This document shows, piece after piece, positions 15,994 to 24,978 of a stretch of DNA of 61,347 nucleotides. The translations under genes were made by a program, and so were the position numbers. The notes below the pieces were generated by a model that saw only the letters and a program-made list of their open reading frames with translations, did no database searches and was not told the origin of the DNA. Source of the stretch: an uncultured Clostridia bacterium (GTDB taxonomy: Bacteria > Bacillota > Clostridia > Oscillospirales > CAG-382); NCBI GenBank assembly GCA_947628695.1, contig CANRAV010000015.1:1-61347 (forward strand), in the 5' to 3' direction. The first letter of the stretch is position 1. Each line of letters starts with the position of its first letter.

Positions 15994-18165
15994 ATGTTAA
16001 GAAACAGACCTGCCGCCTTAATATGTCTGATATTTGTCACAGGCATGGCGGCAGGCCTGTTTTTAAAATATCCGGCCCTGATAGCCGCGGCTGCGGCTTT
16101 AGTGCCGCTGCTCATCGCCGCAAGGCTTTGCCGCAAACGGGTGCGGAAAGCGGCAATAGCCGCCCTGATTCTCGCCTTCGGCTGCCTTTACGCGGCTTTG
16201 TACGCGTACCTCGACTTGCCGCCAAGAGCGGAAAGCGGCGTGCTTTACAGCTTCACAGCGGCAGTGAAAAACGTTTCGGTATACGAAAGCGGCACGAGGG
16301 CAGAGCTTAAGATATCGGACGGCGACAGCCCGTTTGACGGCAGGACAGCCTACATGTACGTCGAAGAAGGCACGCTTCGCCCCTGCGACGTGATAAGCGT
16401 GCGCGCCTCGCTTAAAGAAAACGGCATCCGCGCAAAAAGCAGCGGTGTCGACTACACCGCATACGGCAGCTTTACGCGCGCATACGGCGCAGCGCCGAAG
16501 GGTGCGGAGCTTGCGCTTGCGGCACTGCGGCGGCGCGTGGGCGACGCAGCGGAGAGAACCTTCGGCGGGGATGCCGCCGGCTTCTACCGCGCGCTTATAA
16601 CCGGGGACAGAAGCGCCGTCGGCACCGAGACAAGCGCCTCGTTCTCACGCTCCGGCATACTGCACATTCTTGCGGTCTCCGGGCTTCACTTCTCCATTGT
16701 GATAATGGGGCTTTACAGGCTTCTTCTTGCCGTTATAAGGAGGAAAAGGCTGTGCACGGCGCTTGCCTCTGCGGCCGCTTTGATTTACGCCGCTTTTACG
16801 GGGTTCACGCCGTCGGTGCTTCGCGCTGCGTTTATGTGCCTGGCGGTTTTCGCCTCCGGCTTCTTTAAAGGCAGAAGCGACCCGCTTATAAACCTTTCTG
16901 CGGCGCTTGCGGTGCTTGTAGCCGTGCGCCCGTATTCAATAGCCAACACAAGCCTGCTTATGTCGTTTCTGGCGACGGCGGGAATAATACTTGCTGCGAA
17001 CAGGCTTGACGCGTTTTACGACGAAAAGAACGTAAAAAGGCCGCTTAGGTGGCTTATAACGCCGGCGGTGCTTTCTATAAGCGCCTCGCTTTTCTGCATG
17101 CCGGTTTACCTTTTAAGCTTTGACTTTGTGTCGCTTTGCTCGCCTGTTGTGAACGTCCTTGCAAGCGCGCTTGCGGCGCCGATGCTGCTTCTTGCCTTCG
17201 CCGCCATACCGCTTAAGGCCGTGGGGCTTGGTCTTGCGGCACGCGGGTGCGAGTGGATGTTTGGGGCTTTGCGCTTCGTCTCCGACGCTGTTTCCGGCTT
17301 TGAATTTTCCTGCGTGTCGCTGCACACGCCGCACATACGGCTTGTGCTTATCCCCTCGCTTACAGCGGCGGCGTCTCTTTTGGCGTTCCGCGTTAAACGC
17401 GGCTTCCTCGTCGTGCTCGGTTCTGCGGCGGCGACCGCGGCAATTGCGGTCGGCTGTGTGCTTTCCGTGACGGCGGGGTTCAAAGACGCGCCGCTTTTGT
17501 ACCTGCACGACAGCGCGGACAGCTTCTACGTCTTCTACAACGACGGGAAGGACGCCGTGTTGATAGACGGCGGCGGTGCGGGAAGCGCAGCGGACGGCGC
17601 AACCCTTAACGGCTGTGCGTATCTCGACGCCTACGTCGTGAACGACTGCACGGAGGACGCCCTTTTGCGCCTGCAAAGAACCCTGCCCTATGTGCCGGCA
17701 AAAACGGTTTACCTGCAAAACGGCGGGGACATGACCGAGGTGATACGCGCCTTCTGCGAAAATCGCGGCTGCAAAACGGAGCTTTACGACAACACGCGCG
17801 GGCTTTTAACCGCAGGGCTTGAAATATACGGCGGGAAAACGGAGCTGCCGAAAAGTCCGCTGCTTGTGCTGGCGGGTGACAAAGACAGGACGCTTGTCGT
17901 TTACGGGAGCGGTGACGGGATAGACGTACCGCTTTGGGACAGGTGCAGCACCCTGGTTGTGTCGCGCGCCTGCACGGAATGCCCCTTCGACTTGGGGCTG
18001 CTGCCCGACCGCTTCGAAAGCCTTTACATATACGGGTACGACAAAAGCTTTATGACCGGGTACTTTGAGGGTTACGAGATGGCGGACGGGATACACAAAT
18101 ACACGGGAAAGCTGGCCCTGCGGCTTGGCACGGACGGCGTATACGAGGTGAACACCGATGAATGA
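15994..18165 (+). CDS. ComEC/Rec2-like membrane protein with degenerate C-terminal domain
   Basis: A 723-residue multi-pass membrane protein of the ComEC family, the channel for single-stranded DNA in natural transformation. The N-terminal domain (about 1-165) has two spans and an OB-like soluble part. The Competence domain (about 200-480) has HILAVSGLHFSIV and about eight membrane segments. The C-terminal third corresponds to the metallo-beta-lactamase-like domain: strand VLIDGGGAG is there, but the metal motif that should read T-H-x-D-x-D-H is N-D-C-T-E-D-A. The zinc ligands are lost, so nuclease activity is unlikely. No ComEA lies in front. It overlaps holA by eight bases. Confidence 0.82.
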   Translation: MLRNRPAALICLIFVTGMAAGLFLKYPALIAAAAALVPLLIAARLCRKRVRKAAIAALILAFGCLYAALYAYLDLPPRAESGVLYSFTAAVKNVSVYESGTRAELKISDGDSPFDGRTAYMYVEEGTLRPCDVISVRASLKENGIRAKSSGVDYTAYGSFTRAYGAAPKGAELALAALRRRVGDAAERTFGGDAAGFYRALITGDRSAVGTETSASFSRSGILHILAVSGLHFSIVIMGLYRLLLAVIRRKRLCTALASAAALIYAAFTGFTPSVLRAAFMCLAVFASGFFKGRSDPLINLSAALAVLVAVRPYSIANTSLLMSFLATAGIILAANRLDAFYDEKNVKRPLRWLITPAVLSISASLFCMPVYLLSFDFVSLCSPVVNVLASALAAPMLLLAFAAIPLKAVGLGLAARGCEWMFGALRFVSDAVSGFEFSCVSLHTPHIRLVLIPSLTAAASLLAFRVKRGFLVVLGSAAATAAIAVGCVLSVTAGFKDAPLLYLHDSADSFYVFYNDGKDAVLIDGGGAGSAADGATLNGCAYLDAYVVNDCTEDALLRLQRTLPYVPAKTVYLQNGGDMTEVIRAFCENRGCKTELYDNTRGLLTAGLEIYGGKTELPKSPLLVLAGDKDRTLVVYGSGDGIDVPLWDRCSTLVVSRACTECPFDLGLLPDRFESLYIYGYDKSFMTGYFEGYEMADGIHKYTGKLALRLGTDGVYEVNTDE

Positions 18166-19204
18166 CGACATTTTAAAAGCTCACATAAAGGAAAACGTCA
18201 AGGGAAAGTGCTATCTTTTCTGCGGCGAGGAGGAGTACACGAAGGACCACTATTCCTCGCTGATGCTTAAAAGGGTGCAGTCGCTGCCCATGCCGGAGTT
18301 CAACCTTACGGAGTTCGACGAGGCAAGCTACACCCCCTCTGCCCTTGCGCAGTGCCTGGAGGACCTTCCCTACATGTCGGACTACAAGCTTGCGCTTGTG
18401 CGCGGGCTTAACTTTGCAAAGCTTGCGCAAAGGACGGTGGACGAAACCGTAGAGGTGCTTGACACCCTGCCGGACTATGCAAACGTGCTTTTTATCGCGC
18501 GAAGAGACGAGCTTTCCGCAAAGCTTGCGGCGAAAAAGGAGAAAGCCCCCGCAAGCGCGCTTATCGACTACGCCGAAAAAAACGGGCTGCTCGTCGTTTT
18601 TGAGAAGCAGACGGGACTGCGCCTTAAGAAGTGGATAAAACGCCACTTTGATGCGGAAAACGTGCCCGTAAGCGACGAGGCTTTGGAGCGCATGATTGCG
18701 CTTTGCGGCGAGGACATGTACACCCTGCACGGGGAGGCGCTTAAGCTTGCGGCGTACTGCCGTGGCAGAAGTGTTGCCAAGGAAGACGTGGCAAGGGTAT
18801 GCTGCTCCAACGAAAGCTACCGCGTTTTTGACCTTACAAAGGCGCTTACCGCCGGGAACACGCAGGCGGTTCACGAGATATACAATTCGCTTATAAAAAG
18901 CGGCTCGTCGCCGTTTATGATAATCAACCTCATTTCGTCCTGCATAACGGATATGACCGTGGTAAAGGCAGGGCTGGAGGCCGGAAAGACGGTGCAGGAG
19001 ATTGCAAGGACGCTTAAAACCTTCGATTGGGCGGTGAGGAACTACATGCCCTACTCGAAGCGTGCAAGCTTTGCATACCTCGAATACGCAGCAGCCAAGT
19101 GCAGCGAATGCGCCATAGCGCTTAAAAGCTACCGCACGGACGCCGCCTGCGACATTGAATTTTTCCTTTTAAGACTTGCCAACTATGAAGAGATTAAAGC
19201 TTAA
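18158..19204 (+). CDS. holA: DNA polymerase III subunit delta
   Basis: A 348-residue clamp-loader subunit that opens the sliding clamp. The pattern is typical of Gram-positive HolA: KCYLFCGEEEYTKDHY near the N-terminus (degenerate Walker A region), DLPYMSDYKLALVRGLN, the middle-domain ALERMIALCGEDMYTLHGEALKLAAYC and a C-terminal collar with LIKSGSSPFMIINLI. The gene overlaps the end of the ComEC-like gene, the same order (comEC-holA) seen in Bacillus and many Clostridia. Confidence 0.92.
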   Translation: MNDDILKAHIKENVKGKCYLFCGEEEYTKDHYSSLMLKRVQSLPMPEFNLTEFDEASYTPSALAQCLEDLPYMSDYKLALVRGLNFAKLAQRTVDETVEVLDTLPDYANVLFIARRDELSAKLAAKKEKAPASALIDYAEKNGLLVVFEKQTGLRLKKWIKRHFDAENVPVSDEALERMIALCGEDMYTLHGEALKLAAYCRGRSVAKEDVARVCCSNESYRVFDLTKALTAGNTQAVHEIYNSLIKSGSSPFMIINLISSCITDMTVVKAGLEAGKTVQEIARTLKTFDWAVRNYMPYSKRASFAYLEYAAAKCSECAIALKSYRTDAACDIEFFLLRLANYEEIKA

Positions 19205-19772
19205 ATACCCGCTGATGGTAGAGGGCAGCTACGACAAAAACCGCGTCATGGCCGTGGCTGAGGGCACGGTTATCGCCTGCGGCGGCTTCAGTGTGTTCGG
19301 TTCAAAGGAAAAGCTGCTTCTTATAAGGCGGCTGACGGAGCACGGGAAGCTTCTTGTCCTGACGGACAGCGACGGCGCAGGCAAGCTTATACGCGGCAAG
19401 CTGAAAGGGCTTGTCGAGGCCGAAAACGTGATAAACCTTTACACGCCGCAGATAAAGGGCAAGGAAAGACGTAAAAAATGCCCGTCTAAGGCGGGCTTCC
19501 TTGGCGTGGAGGGCATGAGCGACGAAGTGCTTTACGGCCTGCTTGCGCCCTATTCCGAGGGCGCAGAGGAGGAAAGGGCGGAGGCGGTGACCGGCGCTAA
19601 GCTTTACGCGCTGGGGCTTTCCGGCGTGGAGGACAGCGCTGCCCGTAGAGACGCGCTGTCGGAAGCGGCAGGGCTGCCTGCGGGCATGAGCGCCAAGGCC
19701 TTTGCCGAGGCAATAAACGCCCTCGGCGGTGTACCGTACTTAAATAAGCTTTTAGAGGAAACAGAGACATGA
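19185..19772 (+). CDS. Toprim-domain RNase M5-like protein
   Basis: A 195-residue protein of the ribonuclease M5 family, which matures 5S rRNA in low-GC Gram-positives. The Toprim domain (about residues 5-95) has the acidic residues in PLMVEGSYDKN and VLTDSDGAG, the second being the D-x-D pair. The C-terminal half ends in DUF4093-like helices (MSAKAFAEAINALGG). ATG 19185 lies 20 bases inside holA; a TTG nine bases earlier is the alternative. Compared with classical RnmV the order holA-rnmV-mtaB is unusual, so orthology to RnmV is likely but not certain. Confidence 0.75.
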   Translation: MKRLKLKYPLMVEGSYDKNRVMAVAEGTVIACGGFSVFGSKEKLLLIRRLTEHGKLLVLTDSDGAGKLIRGKLKGLVEAENVINLYTPQIKGKERRKKCPSKAGFLGVEGMSDEVLYGLLAPYSEGAEEERAEAVTGAKLYALGLSGVEDSAARRDALSEAAGLPAGMSAKAFAEAINALGGVPYLNKLLEETET

Positions 19773-21019
19773 AGACCGTTTCGTTCTGCACACTGGGCTG
19801 CAGAGTTAATCAATACGAATCCCGCGCGTTGGCCGAGCTTTTCGTAAAGCAGGGCTATACGGTTGTGGAGTTCGGCAAAGAGTGCGACGTTTGCGTCGTA
19901 AACACCTGCGCGGTTACCGCAGAAAGCGAGAGGAAAAGCGCGCAGATGATACGCCGCGCGGGCAGGCTTGCAAAGGACGTGCGCGTGTGCGGCTGCTTTA
20001 TAGAGAGAAACAAAAGCTTTGACGAGCCGTTTATAACAAAAAAGGTCGGCTGTGTCGGCAAGACAGAGCTTGCAGACGTCGACCCCGACTTTACCGAAAA
20101 GGGCTTTGAGCTTTCCGACATCGGGACAGAGCCGCCCGCGGCGACAGCCGTATTTTCGCCCGTCAAGGCCTTTGTGAAGATACAGGACGGCTGCGCGGGC
20201 AAGTGTGCCTACTGCATAATCCCTTCCCTTCGCGGGGGGAGCCGCTCGCGCCCGGCGGAGAGCGTGGAGGCGGAGGTAAGGCGCCTTGCCGCCGGCGGCT
20301 GCAGGGAGATTGTGCTTACCGGGATAGAGACGGCGGCCTACAACCGCCCGTCGCTTGCGGAGCTTATCCGGCGCGTGGCGTCGATAGACGGCATTTACCG
20401 TATACGGCTTGGCTCGCTTGACCCGAACGCGCTGACGGAGGACTTTATAAAGACTGCTTCCGATATACCGGAGGTTATGCCGCACTTTCACCTTTCCGTC
20501 CAGTCCGGCTGTGACAGGATTTTAAAGCTTATGCGCCGACCGTACACCGTCTGCGACGTTGAGCGGAAAATACAGGCGCTGAAGGCGGCCGTGCCGAATG
20601 CGGCGCTTTCGGCGGATATAATCTGCTCCTTCCCCACGGAGACGGAGGACGAGCTTGAAGAGACGCTTGACTTCCTTAAGCGCATGGGTTTTTCGCACAT
20701 ACACGCGTTTTCGTACTCAAAGCGGCCGGGGACAGCCGCCGCACTTATGGACGGGCAGATACCGGAGGACGAAAAGCGGCGTAGGATGCGGCGCTTTGTG
20801 GAACAGTGCCGCCTTATGGAGTGCGCGGCTATTGACGCGAAGGTCGGCAAGGCCGACACGGTGCTTGTAGAGAAGGTCGAAGACGGCAGCGCCTTCGGCC
20901 ACACGGAGGACTTCACGGAAGCGGAGGTAAGGCCGTGCAACGCTTCCCCCGGCGACCTTTTAAAGGTCACGGCAGTCGGCAGGGAGGGCGACAGGCTTAT
21001 CTGCGAAACGGCAGAATAA
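19769..21019 (+). CDS. mtaB: tRNA t6A37 methylthiotransferase MtaB
   Basis: A 416-residue radical-SAM enzyme that adds a methylthio group to t6A37 in tRNAs reading ANN codons. The N-terminal UPF0004 domain has FCTLGCRVNQYES and VVNTCAVTAESERKS with cysteines for the second [4Fe-4S] cluster. The radical-SAM motif is CAGKCAYC around residue 148, and the C-terminus is a TRAM-like domain. The short C-x-x-x-C-x-x-C and the GCRVNQYES form point to MtaB rather than MiaB. Overlaps the RNase M5-like gene by four bases (ATGA); last gene of this operon. Confidence 0.93.
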   Translation: MKTVSFCTLGCRVNQYESRALAELFVKQGYTVVEFGKECDVCVVNTCAVTAESERKSAQMIRRAGRLAKDVRVCGCFIERNKSFDEPFITKKVGCVGKTELADVDPDFTEKGFELSDIGTEPPAATAVFSPVKAFVKIQDGCAGKCAYCIIPSLRGGSRSRPAESVEAEVRRLAAGGCREIVLTGIETAAYNRPSLAELIRRVASIDGIYRIRLGSLDPNALTEDFIKTASDIPEVMPHFHLSVQSGCDRILKLMRRPYTVCDVERKIQALKAAVPNAALSADIICSFPTETEDELEETLDFLKRMGFSHIHAFSYSKRPGTAAALMDGQIPEDEKRRRMRRFVEQCRLMECAAIDAKVGKADTVLVEKVEDGSAFGHTEDFTEAEVRPCNASPGDLLKVTAVGREGDRLICETAE

Positions 21020-21033
21020 GGCTTACTGCAGAA

Positions 21034-21069
21034 AAGGAACGGGGTGTTTGCCCCGTTCCTTGTGTTTTT
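21034..21069 (+). terminator. Terminator of the mtaB operon
   Basis: AAGGAACGGGG / CCCCGTTCCTT hairpin (21034-21044 / 21051-21061), then TGTTTTTG. It lies between two convergent genes and may also stop transcripts from the other side. Confidence 0.8.
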
Positions 21070-21078
21070 GTTTGCTCT

Positions 21079-23310
21079 TTACAGGCCTGCGTCGTATTTA
21101 AGCGCAGCCACTGCGTCGATGTTGTTGACCGCTCCGTCGCCGTCCATGTCCGCAGCCGTGAGGAAAAGACCCTCCAAGGTTTCCGTCCCTGCCTCGTGCT
21201 TAAGTATCATGACAGCGTCCATGTTGTCGGAATAGCCGTCGCCGTTCACGTCGCCGGTGACGATTACCGTAGCCTCGTCGCCCACCTCAAGCTTCGTGTT
21301 GTAGGTGCGTACCTTAAAGCCGGTGCCGACGGGGCCGCTCCTTGAGGGCAAGCCGTTTGCGTCGACAAGCTCAAGCTTCTTGCCGCTTATGCCGCCGAAG
21401 AAGTCGTAGGCAGTGGTTCCGCCGTTTACGCCGCTTATAACGCCGTTTTCAAGCTTGTATGCGGAATCCTCTGTCAGCGTAATGGAGGTGTTCTCCTTGC
21501 CTGCGGGTATCTCCGCAGTGCCGTCTGCGTAGCCGTTTGCCTCTGCCTCGTCCTTGGCAAAGGCGACATATTCAAGATCAAAATACTCGTCGTTGTCGGA
21601 GTTGCCCGCGAAGTAGTCAAGCCTTATGCCGTTTATCGCGCCCGTCCAGTAGGAGAAGGAGGTAAGGTCGACAACGGCAGTGTGCCACTCCCCGTCCGTC
21701 TGCAGCGGAGCCATTGTGGAATAGCCGCCAGTGGGGCCTGCAATGCTGCCCGCGCAGAGGAATATCTCCATAGACGAGGTAGTAACCTTTTCGGAGGTTC
21801 TGTACTTCAAAACCACGTACTTATAATCGTCGGCGCTTAGCGTTTCATATGCGCCGCTGAGCCCGTAGTAAAGGAAGGGGTCGTTTGCGCCGGCGTCCGG
21901 CGTCAGGCGAACATAGCCCTCTTGAAGCTCCGCAGTCGTCTGGTTTACGCTGGTATCCGTAAGCTGCTCTACCGCGTCTGCGCTGTCAAACTTCAAATAG
22001 CGCGCGTCGAAGCCGTAGGGCGTCTTGGGCGTAAACTCCGCCTGCGGCTCCCTCTCCGGGCAGGAGACGAGAGCAATGCCGTTTATAACGGTACGCGGGG
22101 TGCCGTCGCTGGGATGGTTTACAACCTCTTCACCGACAACCATGCAGGAGGAACCGCCGCCGTCAAGGTTTATCGCGGTGTTCACGCCAAGCTCCGCCAT
22201 AAGCTCGTCCACCTGACCCATGGGGATGCCCTCGCTCCACCTGGGGTTCCTGCCGTCGTTCTGTATAAACACTATCTTGCCGTCGTTCTTAAAGCCGACT
22301 ATGGAAGCGGGGTATTTGTCTTTGCTGGAAACGCCGGTAGACTTGCCGTCCATAACCATGGGGATGTGCCCGCCTATGGCCGTTGTAACCTTCGTCCAGT
22401 CGTTGTCCCTGCCGCTCTTATCGGTCACGGTCATGTCTATGGAGATCTTGTCGCCGACAGAGAAGTCCTTTATCTTGTCTATAGCCGTGCCGCGTGCGGT
22501 GAGGACGATGCTGTCGCTTGTGAGGTCGGGGCTTGTCCCGTCGTCGGGGCCTAAGATCTCCGCAACGGTGCCGGTAACGGTAGTGCCGAAGCGGAATTCG
22601 CCGCCGATGTCCTTAAGGACAACCTCGTATGCGTCGTCAAGCGCATAGTTTGAAAAATTGCAGTCGCCGTTGTAGATGACAAGCGCGTCAATGGCGGGAA
22701 GCCTGTTGAAGGCCTTTGTCTTGACTGTCTTGTTCATGGTGGTGTTGTTTATGGAAAACTGCACTATCGGCTGACCTATAACGGGTACGTGATCCTCGGT
22801 CACACCGAATGCCCAGAAGGTGGCGTGTCCCTCGCCGTTGGTGGCTCCCTTCGACTCTTCCTTGATCTGGGAAGAGCAGTAAAGCTTGCCGTCGGAGATG
22901 AGAACACCCCTCGGCACCATAAGCACCTGCTTACTTACCTTCGGGCCGCTGTGAACACCGGTCATCCAAAGGTCGCCGTTCATTGCCGCAAGAACCTCCT
23001 TGCCCTCGTCGGCGTGCTCTGTGTTGTAGGCCTTCGCATAGTTCGGCACGGTCGCCTTGCTTACAAGGTACTGACCCTTGAGTATCTCGATGTCAAGGTC
23101 CCTTTGTGCCAGGTCAAACTCCACAACGTGCACCTTCTGCTTGCCGTAGGGTTCGCCCTCCATTGCGAAGTAGCTGTGGTAAACGCCGTCGTAAATCTCC
23201 TCGGTATAGCCGTCTACCTCACCGGAAACGGTGGGCAAGGCGTTAACCGGCAGAGCAAGCGCCGTCACCAGCAAAAGCACTGTCAAAATTGAAACAATTC
23301 TCTTCGTCAT
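21079..23310 (-). CDS. Secreted phosphodiester glycosidase (NAGPA-like) with dockerin
   Basis: A 743-residue exported protein. Residues 1-25 are a Sec signal peptide (cleavage near ALA). Residues about 30-440 form a phosphodiester glycosidase domain of the NAGPA/DUF2233 family, with VLAAMNGDLW, ALVIYNGDCNFSNYA, the region IVFIQNDGRNPRWSEGIPMG, and the hallmark AINLDGGGSSCMVV. Such enzymes uncover sugars from phosphodiester caps or act on cell-wall teichoic sugars. Residues about 455-620 look like a beta-sandwich carbohydrate-binding region (QTDGEWHTAVVDL). The C-terminal 62 residues are a dockerin pair (GDVNGDGYSDNMDAVMILKH and DMDGDGAVNNIDAVAALKYD). It is the last gene of the run beginning at 29172. 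Confidence 0.85.
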   Translation of the reverse strand: MTKRIVSILTVLLLVTALALPVNALPTVSGEVDGYTEEIYDGVYHSYFAMEGEPYGKQKVHVVEFDLAQRDLDIEILKGQYLVSKATVPNYAKAYNTEHADEGKEVLAAMNGDLWMTGVHSGPKVSKQVLMVPRGVLISDGKLYCSSQIKEESKGATNGEGHATFWAFGVTEDHVPVIGQPIVQFSINNTTMNKTVKTKAFNRLPAIDALVIYNGDCNFSNYALDDAYEVVLKDIGGEFRFGTTVTGTVAEILGPDDGTSPDLTSDSIVLTARGTAIDKIKDFSVGDKISIDMTVTDKSGRDNDWTKVTTAIGGHIPMVMDGKSTGVSSKDKYPASIVGFKNDGKIVFIQNDGRNPRWSEGIPMGQVDELMAELGVNTAINLDGGGSSCMVVGEEVVNHPSDGTPRTVINGIALVSCPEREPQAEFTPKTPYGFDARYLKFDSADAVEQLTDTSVNQTTAELQEGYVRLTPDAGANDPFLYYGLSGAYETLSADDYKYVVLKYRTSEKVTTSSMEIFLCAGSIAGPTGGYSTMAPLQTDGEWHTAVVDLTSFSYWTGAINGIRLDYFAGNSDNDEYFDLEYVAFAKDEAEANGYADGTAEIPAGKENTSITLTEDSAYKLENGVISGVNGGTTAYDFFGGISGKKLELVDANGLPSRSGPVGTGFKVRTYNTKLEVGDEATVIVTGDVNGDGYSDNMDAVMILKHEAGTETLEGLFLTAADMDGDGAVNNIDAVAALKYDAGL

Positions 23311-23329
23311 AGCCTTTTCTCCTTGTTTT

Positions 23330-23536
23330 TTATGTATTTGCTATTGGTTTTACCGTTATCCCCTTAAGGTGCATAAAGTGGTTGCTTAGGGTAACCGAGC
23401 TTCCGTTGTCAAGGCTGAAGCTGTGGTTGTAGCCGAAGGTGTCCGTGTATACCCCCGTCTGCTTTCTCCCGTCGGAAAAGGTTATCTCAACCCTCTGCCC
23501 CTGCTCCATGGGCGTGCTGCCCACAAGGTATTTCAC
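23330..23536 (-). CDS. Small conserved-looking protein of unknown function
   Basis: A 68-residue protein with no signal peptide or membrane segment. It opens MKYLVGSTPMEQGQRVEITF and is predicted mostly beta; I recognise no family. It is probably genuine: it begins at GTG 23536 with GGGAGG at proper distance, sits seven bases after rnhA ends, and ends 20 bases before the glycosidase, all in one direction. Confidence 0.6.
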   Translation of the reverse strand: MKYLVGSTPMEQGQRVEITFSDGRKQTGVYTDTFGYNHSFSLDNGSSVTLSNHFMHLKGITVKPIANT

Positions 23537-23542
23537 TTTTTG

Positions 23543-24022
23543 TCAAATCCTCCCGGAGTTTTTTTCGAATTCTTCGTCTCTCTCAAGGTCGCCGCCGTCA
23601 GCCGCAGAGGTCGCAAGATAGTCGCACCTTTCGTTGTAGCCGTGGCCGTTGTGCCCCTTTACCCAAAGAACCTCCGTCTTATGGACCGCAAGCAGCTTCA
23701 AAAGCCGCTGCCACAGGTCGACGTTTAAAGCCGGCTTCCCGTCCGCCTTGCGCCAGCCCTTGCTTTTCCACTTCTCTATCCAGCCCTTGTTAAGCGCGTC
23801 CACAACGTACTTCGAGTCGCTGTAAAGCGTGACCTCGCAGGGCTCCTTAAGCGCCGAAAGCCCCTCTATCACCGCCAGAATCTCCATCCTGTTGTTGGTG
23901 GTAAGGCGAAAGCCCCTTGATATTTCCATAATGGCGCCCTTGTATTCCAGCACCGCGCCTATGCCGCCCCTGCCCGGGTTGCCGCGGCATGCGCCGTCGG
24001 TATAAAGATCGACCTTCTTCAT
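23543..24022 (-). CDS. rnhA: Ribonuclease HI
   Basis: A 159-residue type 1 RNase H that cuts RNA in RNA-DNA hybrids. All four acidic metal ligands are in place: Asp in YTDGACRGNPG, Glu in NRMEILAVIEGL, Asp in LYSDSKYVVDA, and Asp in NERCDYLA; the catalytic histidine is in VKGHNGH. The C-terminal tail after the last ligand (EKNSGRI) is short and acidic. Its start overlaps the DnaI stop by four bases. It lies among replication genes, consistent with removing Okazaki primers or R-loops. Confidence 0.95.
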   Translation of the reverse strand: MKKVDLYTDGACRGNPGRGGIGAVLEYKGAIMEISRGFRLTTNNRMEILAVIEGLSALKEPCEVTLYSDSKYVVDALNKGWIEKWKSKGWRKADGKPALNVDLWQRLLKLLAVHKTEVLWVKGHNGHGYNERCDYLATSAADGGDLERDEEFEKNSGRI

Positions 24023-24975
24023 TCACTGTCCCTTTTTATGCGCCTTATGTCCTCGCCGCAGAAGACAAGCGTCTTGTACTCCCCGCGCAGGCGGGAATAT
24101 ATGCGCTCTTTGTAAATGCTTTCTATCTCCGCAAAGCCGAGGTTTGTGGTGACTACGGTGGAAAGCTTGTTCATAAGCCTGTAGTTTATGACCCCGAACA
24201 ACGCAGACAGCGTGAACTGGCTGCAAAACTCCGTACCCAAGTCGTCTATTATAAGCAGGTCGCACTCTGTAAACCGCTTTGTGTCCGCAGACGGGTCCTT
24301 GCCGAACCTGACCGCCTCGTACGCGTCCACAAGCCCCTGCGCGCTTTCATATACAACGCTGTAACCTTTGTTTATAACCGCCTTGCCTATCGAAGAGGCG
24401 ATGTGCGTCTTCCCAAGGCCAGAGCCGCCTATAAGAAGCAGATTCTCCGCCCCCGGCGTGAAGGACTTCGCGTAGTACTTGCAGTACTCGACAAGGCTTT
24501 CCATCATCTTGCGCACGGATATTCCGCCGCTTGTCGTCCCGCGGTAGTAGCTTAAGTCAAGCGTGTCAAAGCTTTGCCCCTCCAGCGCCTTCCCAAGGCC
24601 GGAGGCGTAGTAGGCGATCTTCGCCCGCTCCTCCTTAACGCACCTGCACACCTTTCCGCCGACAAAGCCCGTGTCGCCGCAGGCCTTGCAGAAGTACTGC
24701 GGAAGGTCGTAATCCTCCGGGAAGCCGGCCGCCGCAAGCAGCGCGTTCTTCTTCTTTATCAGGTTTTCATGCTCTGCGTGAAGAGCTTCCGACTTTTGCT
24801 CGTAGCCCTCGCCGCCGCTTACGCCAAGGGACAAAAGCCTTGGTATCACGGCCGCTATTTCGGCGTATACGCCGGCAAGCCCGGGTATTTTCCGCAAAAG
24901 CTCTGCCTTGCGCGCCTCTGCGGCCGCGTCGGCGCGCTCACGCCTGAGGGCAAGCACGTCCCTTACAGAATCCAC
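24019..24975 (-). CDS. DnaI/DnaC-type helicase loader
   Basis: A 318-residue AAA+ ATPase that loads the replicative helicase. An N-terminal helical part with a zinc-like cysteine set (CKACGDTGFVGGKVCRC) is followed by the ATPase: Walker A LLIGGSGLGKTHIA, Walker B LLIIDDLGTE, and sensor TTNL. The overall layout is that of Bacillus DnaI. The start is GTG 24975 with AAGGAGGGG ahead. The DnaD-like gene lies upstream with three bases between, as in many Clostridia; together they form a primosome pair. Confidence 0.9.
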   Translation of the reverse strand: MDSVRDVLALRRERADAAAEARKAELLRKIPGLAGVYAEIAAVIPRLLSLGVSGGEGYEQKSEALHAEHENLIKKKNALLAAAGFPEDYDLPQYFCKACGDTGFVGGKVCRCVKEERAKIAYYASGLGKALEGQSFDTLDLSYYRGTTSGGISVRKMMESLVEYCKYYAKSFTPGAENLLLIGGSGLGKTHIASSIGKAVINKGYSVVYESAQGLVDAYEAVRFGKDPSADTKRFTECDLLIIDDLGTEFCSQFTLSALFGVINYRLMNKLSTVVTTNLGFAEIESIYKERIYSRLRGEYKTLVFCGEDIRRIKRDSE

Positions 24976-24978
24976 GTC

